Part shown: in pieces, positions 1 through 6,765 of the stretch
How the letters are laid out: each line of letters begins with the position of its first letter
How positions within the stretch are numbered: position 1 is the first letter of the stretch
Notes under the pieces: generated by a model
What the model was told of the DNA's origin: nothing
Database searches by the model: none
What the model saw: only the letters and a program-made list of their open reading frames with translations
Made by a program: the position numbers and the translations under genes
DNA from: a virus
IMG/VR virus record: IMGVR_UViG_3300036766_000833
Coordinates: 1-45,756 of that record
Length of the DNA: 45,756 bases
Strand: one strand, 5' to 3'

Positions 1-89
1 GCCTGGAGCCGTCGTGGTACGAGCCCGTCTGGATTTGCCGTTGCTCGGGGTGCGGCAAGGACAAGACGCACTTCGGAGACGGCTGGTGA
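1..89 (+). CDS. zinc-ribbon mini-protein, 3' end only
   Basis: The last 28 codons of a gene cut by the window edge; the reading frame starts at base 3 and stops with TGA at 87-89. The encoded tail carries CRCSGCGKDK, a Cys-rich knuckle. The same sequence is the 3' part of the complete gene at 44736-44951, so the full protein is known from the other end of the window. Function unknown. Confidence 0.6.
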   Translation, partial: LEPSWYEPVWICRCSGCGKDKTHFGDGW

Positions 90-126
90 CCCGCCCGGGC
101 CTGCGCCTCTCCGCCACGGTGCTCCT
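1..126. repeat. terminal repeat, left copy (matches 44863-44988)
   Basis: Bases 1-126 match 44863-44988 with only two mismatches (110 and 111), then the sequences part completely at 127. Homology returns at 942 versus 45477. The repeat marks where a circular map would close, or a duplicated locus. Confidence 0.9.
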
Positions 127-129
127 CGG

Positions 130-945
130 ATGACCAGCGTCGAGGTCGTCATCGCGCTTCGTCGGCACTATGGCGAGGCCTGGGCGCTCGTCGAGCAGGT
201 CGGGAACGGTACGGGATGGAACGCCGGCCGCTGGCTCGACGTCATCGCCTTCGGGCTCTGGCCCTCACGGGGCCTCGAAGTCCACGGCATCGAGATCAAG
301 GTGTCACGTGCCGACTGGCGCCGGGAAGTTCGTCAGCCCGCGAAGGCCGACGCGATCGCAACCCACTGTGATCGTTTCTGGATTGCCGCCCCCGCCGGCC
401 TCATCGATCCGCTCCATCTCGGGACGATTGCGCCCGCCTGGGGCCTCCTCGAAGTGGACCGTGCCGGCCGCATCCAGACGAAGCGCGCGGCCGAGCGGTC
501 CGAGGCGTTGCCACCCGATCGCGAGTTCGGCGCGGCCGTCATGCGGCGGCTCCCGACGCCCACCGATGCGCTGCGCGCCGAGGTCACCGCCATCGTCAAG
601 GCGGAGTACGAAGCCGAGGTCGAGAATGGGGTGAAGGTCGGTGTCGCCCGGGCCTCGGGCCAGTACGATCGGATCGTCCAGCGCGTCGAGCGGTTCATCG
701 AGCTTACCGGGATCGATCTGCTCGCGGAGGGTTTCGAGAGCCCCTTCGGCGCTGCGGAAGCGGGCGACATCGCCGCGGCCGTCCAGTTCGTCCTCGGCGA
801 GCGTCGCGACCGATGGACTTCCATCGCTCGGACCTTGGAGACCGCGGCCGATTCCGCCGATCGGGAGACCGGCCACCTCGCCGAGAGCGCGGTCCGGCTT
901 CGGTCAGGCGCCGCCGCCCTCGTCGCCTTGCGGGGTAAGCCGTGA
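130..945 (+). CDS. MmcB-like PD-(D/E)XK nuclease-family protein
   Basis: 271 aa. The N-terminal 100 residues show a PD-(D/E)XK pattern: RWLDVIA (Asp near 37) followed by HGIEIKVSRADW (Glu and Lys near 55-57), then a conserved-looking CDRFWIAAPAGL strand. This resembles MmcB/DUF-type DNA-repair nucleases, many of them phage-borne. The C-terminal half is helical and unrecognised. The ATG at 130 is the only good start. The stop overlaps the next GTG (942). At the equivalent place near 44989 a different gene sits between the same flanks, so this is a swappable cassette. The family call rests on motif reading only. Confidence 0.55.
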   Translation: MTSVEVVIALRRHYGEAWALVEQVGNGTGWNAGRWLDVIAFGLWPSRGLEVHGIEIKVSRADWRREVRQPAKADAIATHCDRFWIAAPAGLIDPLHLGTIAPAWGLLEVDRAGRIQTKRAAERSEALPPDREFGAAVMRRLPTPTDALRAEVTAIVKAEYEAEVENGVKVGVARASGQYDRIVQRVERFIELTGIDLLAEGFESPFGAAEAGDIAAAVQFVLGERRDRWTSIARTLETAADSADRETGHLAESAVRLRSGAAALVALRGKP

Positions 946-1493
946 GGCCCTTCGTCCGGCTGCTGCTCATCACGATCTTGGCCCTTGCCGTGGGCTTCTT
1001 CGCCGGAATCCGCGCCGCGGCCAGCATGGCCCCGAGCCATCACCGCTGGATGCCCCCGCCGCTCCCGGCCAACCTCGCGCTCTACGAACCTCCCCAATCA
1101 TCCTCCGGGGCTTCGACCCCGGCGGCCGCTCCTGACACGGGTGTTGATCTCCCACCCCCGGCCAACGGCGGCAAGGCTGGCGACGGTCAGGGTCGCCAGC
1201 CGCTCATCTCGGGGCGTGCGTCCTGGCATGCGACGGGACGTGACGGCCTCTTTGCCGCGGCCGGGCCAGCGCTCCGTTCGGCGCTGGGACCGGGCTGGCG
1301 CGGCGCGAAAGTGTCCGTCTGCCGGATGGATGGTTTCTGTCTTTCGATCACGCTCAACGATTTCTGCCGCTGTGACACGGCCGAGCCGTACAAGCTGCTG
1401 GACCTATCCATCCAGGCGTTCCGCCTCTTCGACCCGCGCGGCGGGAACGGGACGACCGACCCGGGGGTCATCGAAGTGGAAGTCCGGCCATGA
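942..1493 (+). CDS. secreted RlpA-like double-psi beta-barrel protein
   Basis: 183 aa, GTG start overlapping the previous stop. Residues 1-28 form a signal peptide or single membrane anchor (VRLLLITILALAVGFFAG). A Pro-rich linker runs to about 85. The C-terminal domain has the RlpA/expansin pattern: SGRASWHATG, a Trp-Arg-Gly turn, VSVCRMDG, an NDFC segment and a final GVIEVEV strand. RlpA-type folds act on or bind peptidoglycan outside the membrane. Here it lies in the early/accessory region rather than with the lysis genes, so a role in altering the lysogen surface is possible (inference). A diverged copy begins at 45477. Confidence 0.65.
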   Translation: MRPFVRLLLITILALAVGFFAGIRAAASMAPSHHRWMPPPLPANLALYEPPQSSSGASTPAAAPDTGVDLPPPANGGKAGDGQGRQPLISGRASWHATGRDGLFAAAGPALRSALGPGWRGAKVSVCRMDGFCLSITLNDFCRCDTAEPYKLLDLSIQAFRLFDPRGGNGTTDPGVIEVEVRP

Positions 1494-1729
1494 CGAAGAC
1501 CAAGCCGAGCACGCGCTGCCCGTGGGCCCTGCGCTATGGCGTCACGCTGGTGACGCGCTGCATCGACGGCGCCGGCCATCTCGGCTCCAGTTTCAGCCGT
1601 GAAGGGGATGGTCACATCGGCCGTGGGCTGGAGATATATCCGTTCCAGCGTGTTCGGTGGTTCCCCGGCGACCGCCGCGAGTTCACGACCGAGCGCAACG
1701 ATCGGTTCTCCTGGGAGGTTCAACCATGA
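1490..1729 (+). CDS. hypothetical protein, 79 aa
   Basis: ATG overlaps the stop of the RlpA-like gene (ATGA). Small, basic and aromatic-rich, with a central GRGLEIYPFQRVRWFPGDRR segment that looks like beta strands. No family recognised. It belongs to the coupled chain of small genes from 942 to 3134. Confidence 0.5.
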   Translation: MTKTKPSTRCPWALRYGVTLVTRCIDGAGHLGSSFSREGDGHIGRGLEIYPFQRVRWFPGDRREFTTERNDRFSWEVQP

Positions 1730-1932
1730 GCGTCTGGCAAAGCGACATCCCGCATCGCGGGTTCCGTGCCCCGGGTGCCTGTCTGTGCGTCGCCTGCCGG
1801 GTCAAGATCGGTGGGCTGCGCTGCCGCTTCCGCTTCCGCCAGGGTGGGGACTGGCACGGGGAGCGGTGCGGCAACTACCGGGGCCATCGGAGTCATCACA
1901 CACGGCTGATCGCGACGGTGTTCCTGCCGTGA
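1726..1932 (+). CDS. Cys-rich mini-protein, 68 aa
   Basis: ATG overlaps the preceding TGA; a Shine-Dalgarno (GGGAGG at 1713-1718) precedes it. Contains CLCVACRVK and further cysteines with two His clusters, compatible with a small zinc-binding fold. Function unknown. Confidence 0.5.
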   Translation: MSVWQSDIPHRGFRAPGACLCVACRVKIGGLRCRFRFRQGGDWHGERCGNYRGHRSHHTRLIATVFLP

Positions 1933-2252
1933 CCGACTGCGAACATCGCGTCATCACGACCTACGCTTATGACGATGGCGGCCCGGCTGACGTCGCGATG
2001 TGGGCCTGCGCCGATTGCCGCCTGCGGTTCGCGCCGCGGACCGAGGTGGAGGCCCTGCGCAAGCTGGAACGATCCGACGATATGAAGCAGTGGTGGGAGA
2101 CCCAAGCCGTTCGGGCCGCGCTGCATGCAGCCGCTGGTAGGTGTCGCGATGGTGTGTTTGAGCACTGTTACGACAGGTACCACACACCGCCGATCCAGGT
2201 CTTCGAGTGGTGGCCCGCCCTGCCACCGACAGCCGAAGGAGTGGAGCTGTGA
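1929..2252 (+). CDS. hypothetical protein with N-terminal zinc-knuckle
   Basis: 107 aa from GTG 1929, overlapping the stop of the gene before. The N-terminus reads CEHRV...WACADCRLRF, an H/C set of the zinc-ribbon kind. The remainder is Trp-rich (MKQWWETQ, VFEWWPALPP). No family recognised. Confidence 0.5.
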   Translation: MTDCEHRVITTYAYDDGGPADVAMWACADCRLRFAPRTEVEALRKLERSDDMKQWWETQAVRAALHAAAGRCRDGVFEHCYDRYHTPPIQVFEWWPALPPTAEGVEL

Positions 2253-2665
2253 CCGAAGCTGGGAAGCGGCTGCTGGACCTTCCAAACTGCCGACCGGAGA
2301 CGCACGCACGTCGTGGCGGCGACCACTCGATGCTCTGCTTCATTGGGGCGGTACCGGGGCTCATCACGATAAAGGAGTGGGAGCGATTGGAGCAGGAGAA
2401 AGAGATAGCCGAGGCCGTCGCCGCCGAGAAGGCCCGCATCGTGGCGGGGGTGAAGGGGCTGCGATACGAACATCCGCCCACTGGCGAGACGGCAGAGGTG
2501 GACCCGCACATCATCGCCGCCGTCCTGCACATCATCGAGGGAGAGCGGGACACCGTCCCCGCACCAGTCGAGCCGCTCGGCCATAGCGAACGGTGCCAGA
2601 TGGCCCGCAACGCACTAGGCCGCCATTACGACTGCATCTGTCAGTGCCACGGTTACGAGCGATGA
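2249..2665 (+). CDS. hypothetical protein, 138 aa
   Basis: GTG start overlapping the previous stop. The middle has a charged helix (EWERLEQEKEIAEAVAAEKA, about residues 59-78). The C-terminus has HSERCQMARN and YDCICQCHGYER, a Cys/His cluster. No known family. The alternative internal start is the ATG at about codon 28. Confidence 0.5.
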   Translation: MTEAGKRLLDLPNCRPETHARRGGDHSMLCFIGAVPGLITIKEWERLEQEKEIAEAVAAEKARIVAGVKGLRYEHPPTGETAEVDPHIIAAVLHIIEGERDTVPAPVEPLGHSERCQMARNALGRHYDCICQCHGYER

Positions 2666-2955
2666 AGCTCGGAACGCATATACGGATGAGCGATGGGCGC
2701 GTCGAGGGGCGGCGGCATCGTGAAGTGTTCCTGCCGGATGGCTCGGACATTGAAGCCGAGATCGCCCGTTTGACGATTGCCATTGATCAGCATCACTTCG
2801 GAGCTTCGCGGCATGACAAACCGTTTTGCTCCTGTGGTTGGATCGGCAAGCCGTCGGACAACTGGCTCACCGCTGAGCGGCAGTTCGGTCAGCATCTGGC
2901 GACTGCGATCACGATAGACCGCGTTGCCGCCCTCTCCCCGGAACCGAAGCCATGA
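2662..2955 (+). CDS. hypothetical protein, 97 aa
   Basis: ATG overlaps the previous TGA. Contains CSCGWIGKPSDNW with flanking His residues, similar to small phage proteins with a CxCGW knuckle. Unknown function; part of the coupled early chain. Confidence 0.5.
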   Translation: MKLGTHIRMSDGRVEGRRHREVFLPDGSDIEAEIARLTIAIDQHHFGASRHDKPFCSCGWIGKPSDNWLTAERQFGQHLATAITIDRVAALSPEPKP

Positions 2956-3134
2956 GCGAGTCGCTGGAGGCGATCCGGGCACGGCACGCTCCGACGGTTC
3001 AGTACCCGCGGTTGGGGCTCCCGACTCCGACTGGGGCCTGTGCGGGGTGCGGCAAGGACTGGCCCTGCGACACGGCGCAGGTCCTCGCCCGCCTCGACGC
3101 CGCCGAAGCCCGCAAGCGGGAGGGCGGGTCGTGA
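2952..3134 (+). CDS. hypothetical protein, 60 aa
   Basis: ATGA overlap with the previous gene. Carries GACAGCGKDWPCDT (CxxC plus a third Cys) and a basic C-terminal helix. Likely the last gene of the rightward early chain, since the next genes are convergent, 5 bp away. Confidence 0.5.
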   Translation: MSESLEAIRARHAPTVQYPRLGLPTPTGACAGCGKDWPCDTAQVLARLDAAEARKREGGS

Positions 3135-3139
3135 GTCTG

Positions 3140-3487
3140 TCAACCCTTGCGCGGCCGCCCCTGCGGTCGTGGCACCGCAATCCAGCGCTCGACGTCCGCC
3201 CAGTCCCACACGGGTCCGGCCGCGAGCGTGACGAGCGGCGCCGGGAAGTCGGCGTGGCGACGGCGCCAGCTCTGGACCGTGCTCCACGCGACGCCGGCGC
3301 GCTGCGCGATCTCGGCGACGGAGACGAGGCTGAACCACGGCTCGGCCTCGTTCTCGACGTCCACAGCGAATCGCCCATCCCCGACAGACCGGACGATTGC
3401 GCGCCAGCCGTCATGAATCTGGAGTCCCTCGGCGGCCTTTCCCGGCTCGGCTTCTTCGAGGATCCTGCGGAGTTCGTCGATGTTCAT
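3140..3487 (-). CDS. helix-turn-helix DNA-binding protein (AlpA/MerR-like)
   Basis: 115 aa. Residues 54-108 form a winged helix-turn-helix of the AlpA type: VSVAEIAQRAGVAWSTVQSW, then RRRHADFPAPL and GPVWDWADVERWI. The basic tail RPQGRPRKG fits DNA binding. It is the second gene of a leftward pair: its ATG abuts the stop codon of 3488-3724 with no gap, so the two are co-translated from the promoter at 3758-3786. Divergent from the integration genes, it could control lysogeny or excision (inference). Confidence 0.7.
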   Translation of the reverse strand: MNIDELRRILEEAEPGKAAEGLQIHDGWRAIVRSVGDGRFAVDVENEAEPWFSLVSVAEIAQRAGVAWSTVQSWRRRHADFPAPLVTLAAGPVWDWADVERWIAVPRPQGRPRKG

Positions 3488-3724
3488 CTAGAGGTCGCCG
3501 TCGCCGTATCCGCGGCCGGCCCAGAACTTGCTGTCGCGATTGAGGCGCTCCGCGGTCCGCGAGCGGCCCGGATAAGCGGTCGTGCCGCGTCCGGTGGGGA
3601 GTCCCTGCGTCGAGCAGGTCGTGTGCGACGGGGCCGTGCCACGCTGCCAGGAGATCATCGTTCCGGCCGCGAACCGTCGTCCGCACTTGCCGCAGGTCCC
3701 GGGGAACTTCGCCTGGATGGTCAT
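3488..3724 (-). CDS. zinc-ribbon protein, 78 aa
   Basis: Begins MTIQAKFPGTCGKCGRRF, followed by SHTTC, giving a CxxC-(n)-HxxxC ribbon typical of small phage DNA-binding proteins. A Shine-Dalgarno GGAGAG lies just before the ATG. First gene of the leftward pair; the promoter at 3758-3786 would give a leader of about 27 nt. Confidence 0.6.
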   Translation of the reverse strand: MTIQAKFPGTCGKCGRRFAAGTMISWQRGTAPSHTTCSTQGLPTGRGTTAYPGRSRTAERLNRDSKFWAGRGYGDGDL

Positions 3725-3757
3725 CTCGCTCTCCTTGTCTGCCTATCTGATGTGTGC

Positions 3758-3786
3758 AGTATGGGCGCTCTCCGGCCATTTGTCAA
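3758..3786 (-). promoter_or_regulatory. sigma70-like promoter for the leftward pair
   Basis: On the minus strand a perfect TTGACA (3786-3781) is followed after 17 bp by CATACT (3763-3758). Predicted start about 3751, leader about 27 nt, with a Shine-Dalgarno before the ATG at 3724. Confidence 0.65.
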
Positions 3787-3813
3787 TAGGGTATGTGCGG
3801 TTTCTGGCCCGAC

Positions 3814-3822
3814 TTATCCACA
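3814..3822 (+). promoter_or_regulatory. perfect DnaA-box-like 9-mer
   Basis: TTATCCACA, identical to the strong E. coli DnaA box, in the gap between the leftward promoter and the gene at 3838. It is a single copy; one near-match (TGGATAA with a changed first base) lies near 32980. May be chance. Confidence 0.3.
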
Positions 3823-3837
3823 ATCGGAGCCTCTCCC

Positions 3838-3987
3838 ATGACCCACATCGCCGCCTTCGCCCTCGGCGTCCTCGCCACGCTGGGCCTGCTGTGGGCCTTC
3901 TTCTACCTCTTCTCGACGCGGGAGGAGACGGCGAGCGTGCCGGCGGATCCGTATCTCGATGGGCTCTTGGCTGGAGAGGCATGGTGA
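3838..3987 (+). CDS. small membrane protein, 49 aa
   Basis: ATG 3838 begins MTHIAAFALGVLATLGLLWA, one clear membrane helix (about residues 4-25), followed by a short acidic tail. Its end overlaps the excisionase start (3981). Unknown role; sits first in the int/xis unit. Confidence 0.5.
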   Translation: MTHIAAFALGVLATLGLLWAFFYLFSTREETASVPADPYLDGLLAGEAW

Positions 3988-4370
3988 CCGAGCTGTTGAC
4001 GCTGGCCGAGGTCGCGGAGGTGCTGAAGTGCTCGAAGCGGACGGTGCAGGCTCGGATTCGGGCCGGGCAGCTCGCGGTCATCCTGCTCGGCCCGAAGCTC
4101 GTGCGCATCGCCCGCGCCGACCTCGACGCCTATCTCGCGGCCTGCCGGACGTACACTCCGGAGCGATGGGACGGCGCGGCTGGCGAGAGGGCAGCATCTA
4201 CCGGCGCGGGGACGGCTCGTGGGTCGCGGCCATCTCGCTCGGGCGGGACGGCGAAGGCCGGCGGGTCCGCAAGGAATACCGGGCGTCGACGCGTCAGGAA
4301 GCCGCCCGCAAACTCGCCGAGAACCTCCGCCGCCTCCGTGGTGGCCTTCCCCTCGAGGACGAGCGCATGA
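3981..4370 (+). CDS. xis: excisionase-family DNA-binding protein
   Basis: 130 aa from ATG 3981. Residues 5-55 are a classical excisionase winged helix-turn-helix: LTLAEVAEVLKCSKRTVQAR, then IRAGQLAVILLGPKLVRIAR and ADLDAYLAA. The frame stays open to 4370 and so overlaps the integrase by 205 bp. The C-terminal 68 residues look like low-complexity read-through (Ser/Arg/Gly-rich), so only the first 60 residues are likely functional. It directs integrase toward excision by bending attP/attL/attR DNA (family knowledge). Confidence 0.75.
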   Translation: MVTELLTLAEVAEVLKCSKRTVQARIRAGQLAVILLGPKLVRIARADLDAYLAACRTYTPERWDGAAGERAASTGAGTARGSRPSRSGGTAKAGGSARNTGRRRVRKPPANSPRTSAASVVAFPSRTSA

Positions 4371-5188
4371 CGCTCGGGGCCTACGCCGAGGGCTGGCTGG
4401 CGGGCGTCAAGCCGAACGTCCGCGCCTCCACCTGGGCGTTCTATGAGGTCCTCGTGCGGCTGCATCTGCGGGACCTCGCGCATCTGCCGCTCATCCGCCT
4501 CACGCCCGCTGCCGTCCGCTCGCTCGTCGCCGAGCGTGTCCGGGAGGGCTACGCCCCGCGCACCGTCCGGGGCGTCCTGGCGGTGCTCGGCATGGTGCTG
4601 CGCCAGGCGCAGGGCGACGGCTTCCTCGTGCGCAACCCCGCGGCCGCCGTGGCGATGCCGAAGCTCGAACAGCGCGCCGCGCGCCACTTCAGCGTGGCCG
4701 AGGCGCGGCGTTTTCTCGCCGCGGTCGCCGGGGAGCCGCTCGAGGCGCTCTACGTCACCGCCCTTGGCACGGGACTCCGTAGAGGTGAGCTACTCGGGCT
4801 GCAGTGGGGCGACGTGGACCTCGATGGCGGCCTGCTCCGCGTCCGGGCTGCGAAGACGCCGAGCGGCATCCGCGACGTGCCGCTGCCCGCTTTCGTCGTC
4901 GAGGCACTGCGCCGCCAAGGCCGCGGCGTCGGGCCGCTCTGGCGCGCCTCGCCGAGCCACGTGAGCCGCCGCTTCACAGTCGTCTGCGCCCGTGCGGGGC
5001 TGCCCCGCCTGACGTTCCACGAACTGCGCCATTCCTGCGCCAGCCTGCTCCTGGCCGAAGGCGTGGAGCCGCTCGTGATCGCGAGCATCTTGGGGCACTC
5101 CAAGGTTGTGATGACGGCTCGATATGCTCACGTGATCCGCGACTCTCAGGTAGCCGCGATGTCGAAGCTCGGGGAGGTGCTGGGATGA
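4166..5188 (+). CDS. int: tyrosine site-specific integrase
   Basis: 340 aa from ATG 4166. The N-terminal arm-binding domain starts GSIYRRGDGSWVAAI; the SAM-like core-binding domain spans about 65-165. The catalytic domain has Arg205 (GTGLRRGELL), Lys230, the HELRH box (His285, Arg288), His311 (ILGH) and nucleophile Tyr320 (TARYAH): all residues are present. It recombines attP with a host tRNA-Pro site; the attP core lies 231 bp downstream. The start is chosen because the SIYRR segment begins these integrases. It lies inside the xis reading frame. Overlaps the next gene by ATGA. Confidence 0.95.
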   Translation: MGRRGWREGSIYRRGDGSWVAAISLGRDGEGRRVRKEYRASTRQEAARKLAENLRRLRGGLPLEDERMTLGAYAEGWLAGVKPNVRASTWAFYEVLVRLHLRDLAHLPLIRLTPAAVRSLVAERVREGYAPRTVRGVLAVLGMVLRQAQGDGFLVRNPAAAVAMPKLEQRAARHFSVAEARRFLAAVAGEPLEALYVTALGTGLRRGELLGLQWGDVDLDGGLLRVRAAKTPSGIRDVPLPAFVVEALRRQGRGVGPLWRASPSHVSRRFTVVCARAGLPRLTFHELRHSCASLLLAEGVEPLVIASILGHSKVVMTARYAHVIRDSQVAAMSKLGEVLG

Positions 5189-5385
5189 CCGAACGTTGGC
5201 AGCGCGAGTTCATCCGTCGGGCCTTCGAGATCGACCCGGAGACGGGCGACTTTCGCCTGCGGCTTATGGTCATGGTGACTCCGCGGCGTCCGTGGCCGTC
5301 GCTGCCGCAGGTCCTGGCGATCCTACGGCGGCGAGACATGGCTGGCGGAATGGCTGGCGCCGACGATGAAGCCGAGCCAGAGTAA
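5185..5385 (+). CDS. hypothetical protein, 66 aa
   Basis: Coupled to int by an ATGA overlap. Begins MTERWQREFIRRAFEIDPET. Its 3' part contains one of the attP-flanking repeats (5338-5359), so the C-terminal MAGGMAGADD may reflect DNA-site constraint rather than protein function. No family recognised. Confidence 0.45.
   Translation: MTERWQREFIRRAFEIDPETGDFRLRLMVMVTPRRPWPSLPQVLAILRRRDMAGGMAGADDEAEPE
5338..5359. repeat. left attP-flanking tandem repeat (putative integrase arm site)
   Basis: Two direct copies of ATGGCTGGCG spaced 12 bp apart. An identical 22-bp block occurs at 5560-5581 on the other side of the tRNA-like core. Placement 60-100 bp either side of the core is what arm-type integrase sites look like (inference). 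Confidence 0.6.
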
Positions 5386-5418
5386 CCGTTCACGATGAGC
5401 CATTCCGTGCGTGAAAGC

Positions 5419-5462
5419 TGGTCGGGGCGACTGGATTCGAACCAGCGACCTCTTGAACCCCA
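5419..5462 (-). other. attP: attP core: 3' part of tRNA-Pro(GGG)
   Basis: On the minus strand this 44-nt segment reads as the 3' half of a proline tRNA. In order: anticodon loop ending TGGGGT, stem TCAAG, variable AGGTC, T arm GCTGG-TTCGAAT-CCAGT, acceptor CGCCCCG, discriminator A, CCA. The matching 5' half (D arm, CGGGGCG) is absent upstream, so it is not a working tRNA but the segment that restores the host gene on integration. It lies just downstream of int. Confidence 0.85.
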
Positions 5463-5495
5463 TTCAGGAGCGGTTGTGCTGGGCCCGATTCCGCT

Positions 5496-5514
5496 GAGCG
5501 TGCAGGAGCGTGCA
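5496..5514. repeat. 9-bp direct repeat, 10-bp spacing, beside attP
   Basis: GAGCGTGCA occurs at 5496-5504 and 5506-5514. The one-helical-turn spacing fits cooperative binding by excisionase or a host bending protein (inference). Confidence 0.4.
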
Positions 5515-5559
5515 ACATGAGGGCTGACGGGAAGCTCGGGGAAAGGTCGCGCAGCGAGA

Positions 5560-5581
5560 ATGGCTGGCGGAATGGCTGGCG
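5560..5581. repeat. right attP-flanking tandem repeat (putative integrase arm site)
   Basis: Second copy of the 22-bp block of 5338-5359, same orientation, about 100 bp beyond the core. Confidence 0.6.
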
Positions 5582-5596
5582 GTATCGGTGCTCCTG

Positions 5597-5812
5597 ATGA
5601 CCGTCCCCGGGAGTCCGCTGACCGTCCGGGAGCTGGAGGTCCTCCGCGCCGTCTGCCGCCCGGGCGCCTCGATCCGCTCCGCCGCCCACGAGCTTGGCAT
5701 CACGCCCGGCACGACGCGGAACCATCTGCGCTCGCTCTACCGCACGCTCGGGGTGAACAGCGCCGCCCAGGCGGCCTACGTCGTGTGGGGCGGGCGGCGG
5801 CCCGCGGCGTAA
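5597..5812 (+). CDS. LuxR/GerE-type helix-turn-helix regulator
   Basis: 71 aa (74 if the GTG at 5588 is used). Nearly the whole protein is a GerE domain: LTVRELEVLRAVCRPGASIR, then AAHELGITPGTTRNHLRSLY and RTLGVNSAAQA. There is no receiver or ligand domain, so it is a bare DNA-binding unit. Position at the head of the rightward late region makes it a candidate late-gene or lysogeny regulator (inference). Confidence 0.75.
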   Translation: MTVPGSPLTVRELEVLRAVCRPGASIRSAAHELGITPGTTRNHLRSLYRTLGVNSAAQAAYVVWGGRRPAA

Positions 5813-5813
5813 G

Positions 5814-5987
5814 ATGGAGGTCGGTTTCGACAACGGGGAGTGGTTCGCCGAGGTGGAGATGCGTCATCCGATCGATCTCGGCTGGTCCAAGCGCCTGGTG
5901 AGGAGCGTGTCGCTCGCTGATGCCCTACATCCCGAAGAGGCCCTCCGTGCTCTCGTCGAGGCTGTCGAGCGAGACGAGCCCGTCTGA
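5814..5987 (+). CDS. hypothetical protein, 57 aa
   Basis: ATG 5814, one base after the stop of the GerE gene. Acidic; MEVGFDNGEWFAEVEM looks like a beta hairpin followed by a helix (EEALRALVEAVER). Too short for family assignment. The next ATG follows its TGA directly. Confidence 0.4.
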   Translation: MEVGFDNGEWFAEVEMRHPIDLGWSKRLVRSVSLADALHPEEALRALVEAVERDEPV

Positions 5988-6284
5988 ATGATCCCGGAGA
6001 CGCTCGCCACACTCGAGACGGCCGCGACGGCAGGGCCCTGGACGGCCGAGCCGATGGGCCCGGAGGCTCAATGGCAAAGCGACAACTGGTGCGTCATGGC
6101 CGGCGAGTATCGGATCGTCGAAAACGTCGCCGAGGATGATGCGCATCTGATCGCGGAGAGCCGGACGATCCTGCCGCTCCTGATCGGCCTCTGGCGCGCC
6201 ACCCGCCACGAGATCTTCGGCGTGGACGACGCGGCGTGCGGTATCCCGGACGACTGGCTCTACGATCTCGAGGGCCGCGCGTAG
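5988..6284 (+). CDS. Ead/Ea22-like phage protein
   Basis: 98 aa. The pattern LATLETAATAGPW, a middle Trp/Cys strand region, then EDDAHLIAESRTILPLLIGL matches the small Ea22-like proteins of temperate phages, whose function is not known. Followed by a 14-bp palindrome in the gap. Confidence 0.5.
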   Translation: MIPETLATLETAATAGPWTAEPMGPEAQWQSDNWCVMAGEYRIVENVAEDDAHLIAESRTILPLLIGLWRATRHEIFGVDDAACGIPDDWLYDLEGRA

Positions 6285-6288
6285 TCCC

Positions 6289-6302
6289 AGGGCACGTGCC
6301 CT
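6289..6302. promoter_or_regulatory. 14-bp perfect palindrome (possible operator)
   Basis: AGGGCACGTGCCCT lies in the 95-137 bp gap before the lysis genes. A short inverted repeat (AGCCG-AATC-CGGCT, about 6312-6325) follows. This gap is one of the few true intergenic spaces, so it may hold late-region control signals. Confidence 0.35.
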
Positions 6303-6421
6303 TCGTGACGTAGCCGAATCCGGCTGCCCGCAGCTACGCTGGCCGTCGTGGACCTCGTCTGCGCCGCGCCGCGCCGTCTGTGCCTCCCCTCCTCCCTGGC
6401 TCGGACGGTTCGGCACGGCCT

Positions 6422-6637
6422 GTGAGCGGCGATGCGGCGACACCCGAACATCGTGTGCTGGTGACGGAGCGCGAGATGCTGCTCGACCACGACACGAAGC
6501 TCGACGCGCTCATCGCCTGGCAGAACGAGCTCAAGGGCGCGTTTGCCTTCATGAAGGTCGCCTTCGGCACCTCGATCCTATCGGCCATCGTGTCGATCGT
6601 GGCGCTCGTCGTGATGCTCGGGACGGGTGCCCGATGA
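6422..6637 (+). CDS. holin-like small membrane protein (XhlA-like layout)
   Basis: 71 aa from GTG 6422 (an upstream GTG at 6380 would give 85). A charged helix (TEREMLLDHDTKLDALIAWQ) is followed by one membrane helix (SILSAIVSIVALVVMLG). This is the order found in XhlA/hemolysin-type accessory holins. It lies two genes before the endolysin. The stop overlaps the next ATG. Function inferred from layout only. Confidence 0.5.
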   Translation: MSGDAATPEHRVLVTEREMLLDHDTKLDALIAWQNELKGAFAFMKVAFGTSILSAIVSIVALVVMLGTGAR

Positions 6638-6765
6638 GGTTCCTCATTCACGCCTGCGTCGCCCTGGTCCAGAATGTCCTCTACCAGTGCGAGGCGTGTC
6701 CCTGGCGCGGATCGCTCGCGGAGGCGGTCGAGCATGCCGTCGCGAACCAGTGGGACGAGCGATGA
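6634..6765 (+). CDS. zinc-knuckle mini-protein, 43 aa
   Basis: MRFLIHACVALVQNVLYQCE continues CEACPWRG and ends in a helix with His, resembling small phage C-x2-C...H-type proteins (YxCxxCxWxG...AxxHA). Coupled on both sides by ATGA overlaps. Confidence 0.5.
   Translation: MRFLIHACVALVQNVLYQCEACPWRGSLAEAVEHAVANQWDER

Noticed and set aside
5419-5500. A complete tRNA gene
   Set aside because: Only the 3' part from the anticodon loop onward is present; the D arm and 5' acceptor strand are missing.
5390-5833. Open frame on the minus strand with the translated end VQEVAGSNPVAPTS
   Set aside because: This is the familiar translation of a tRNA 3' end read in frame; the DNA is the attP core and the antisense of the GerE gene.
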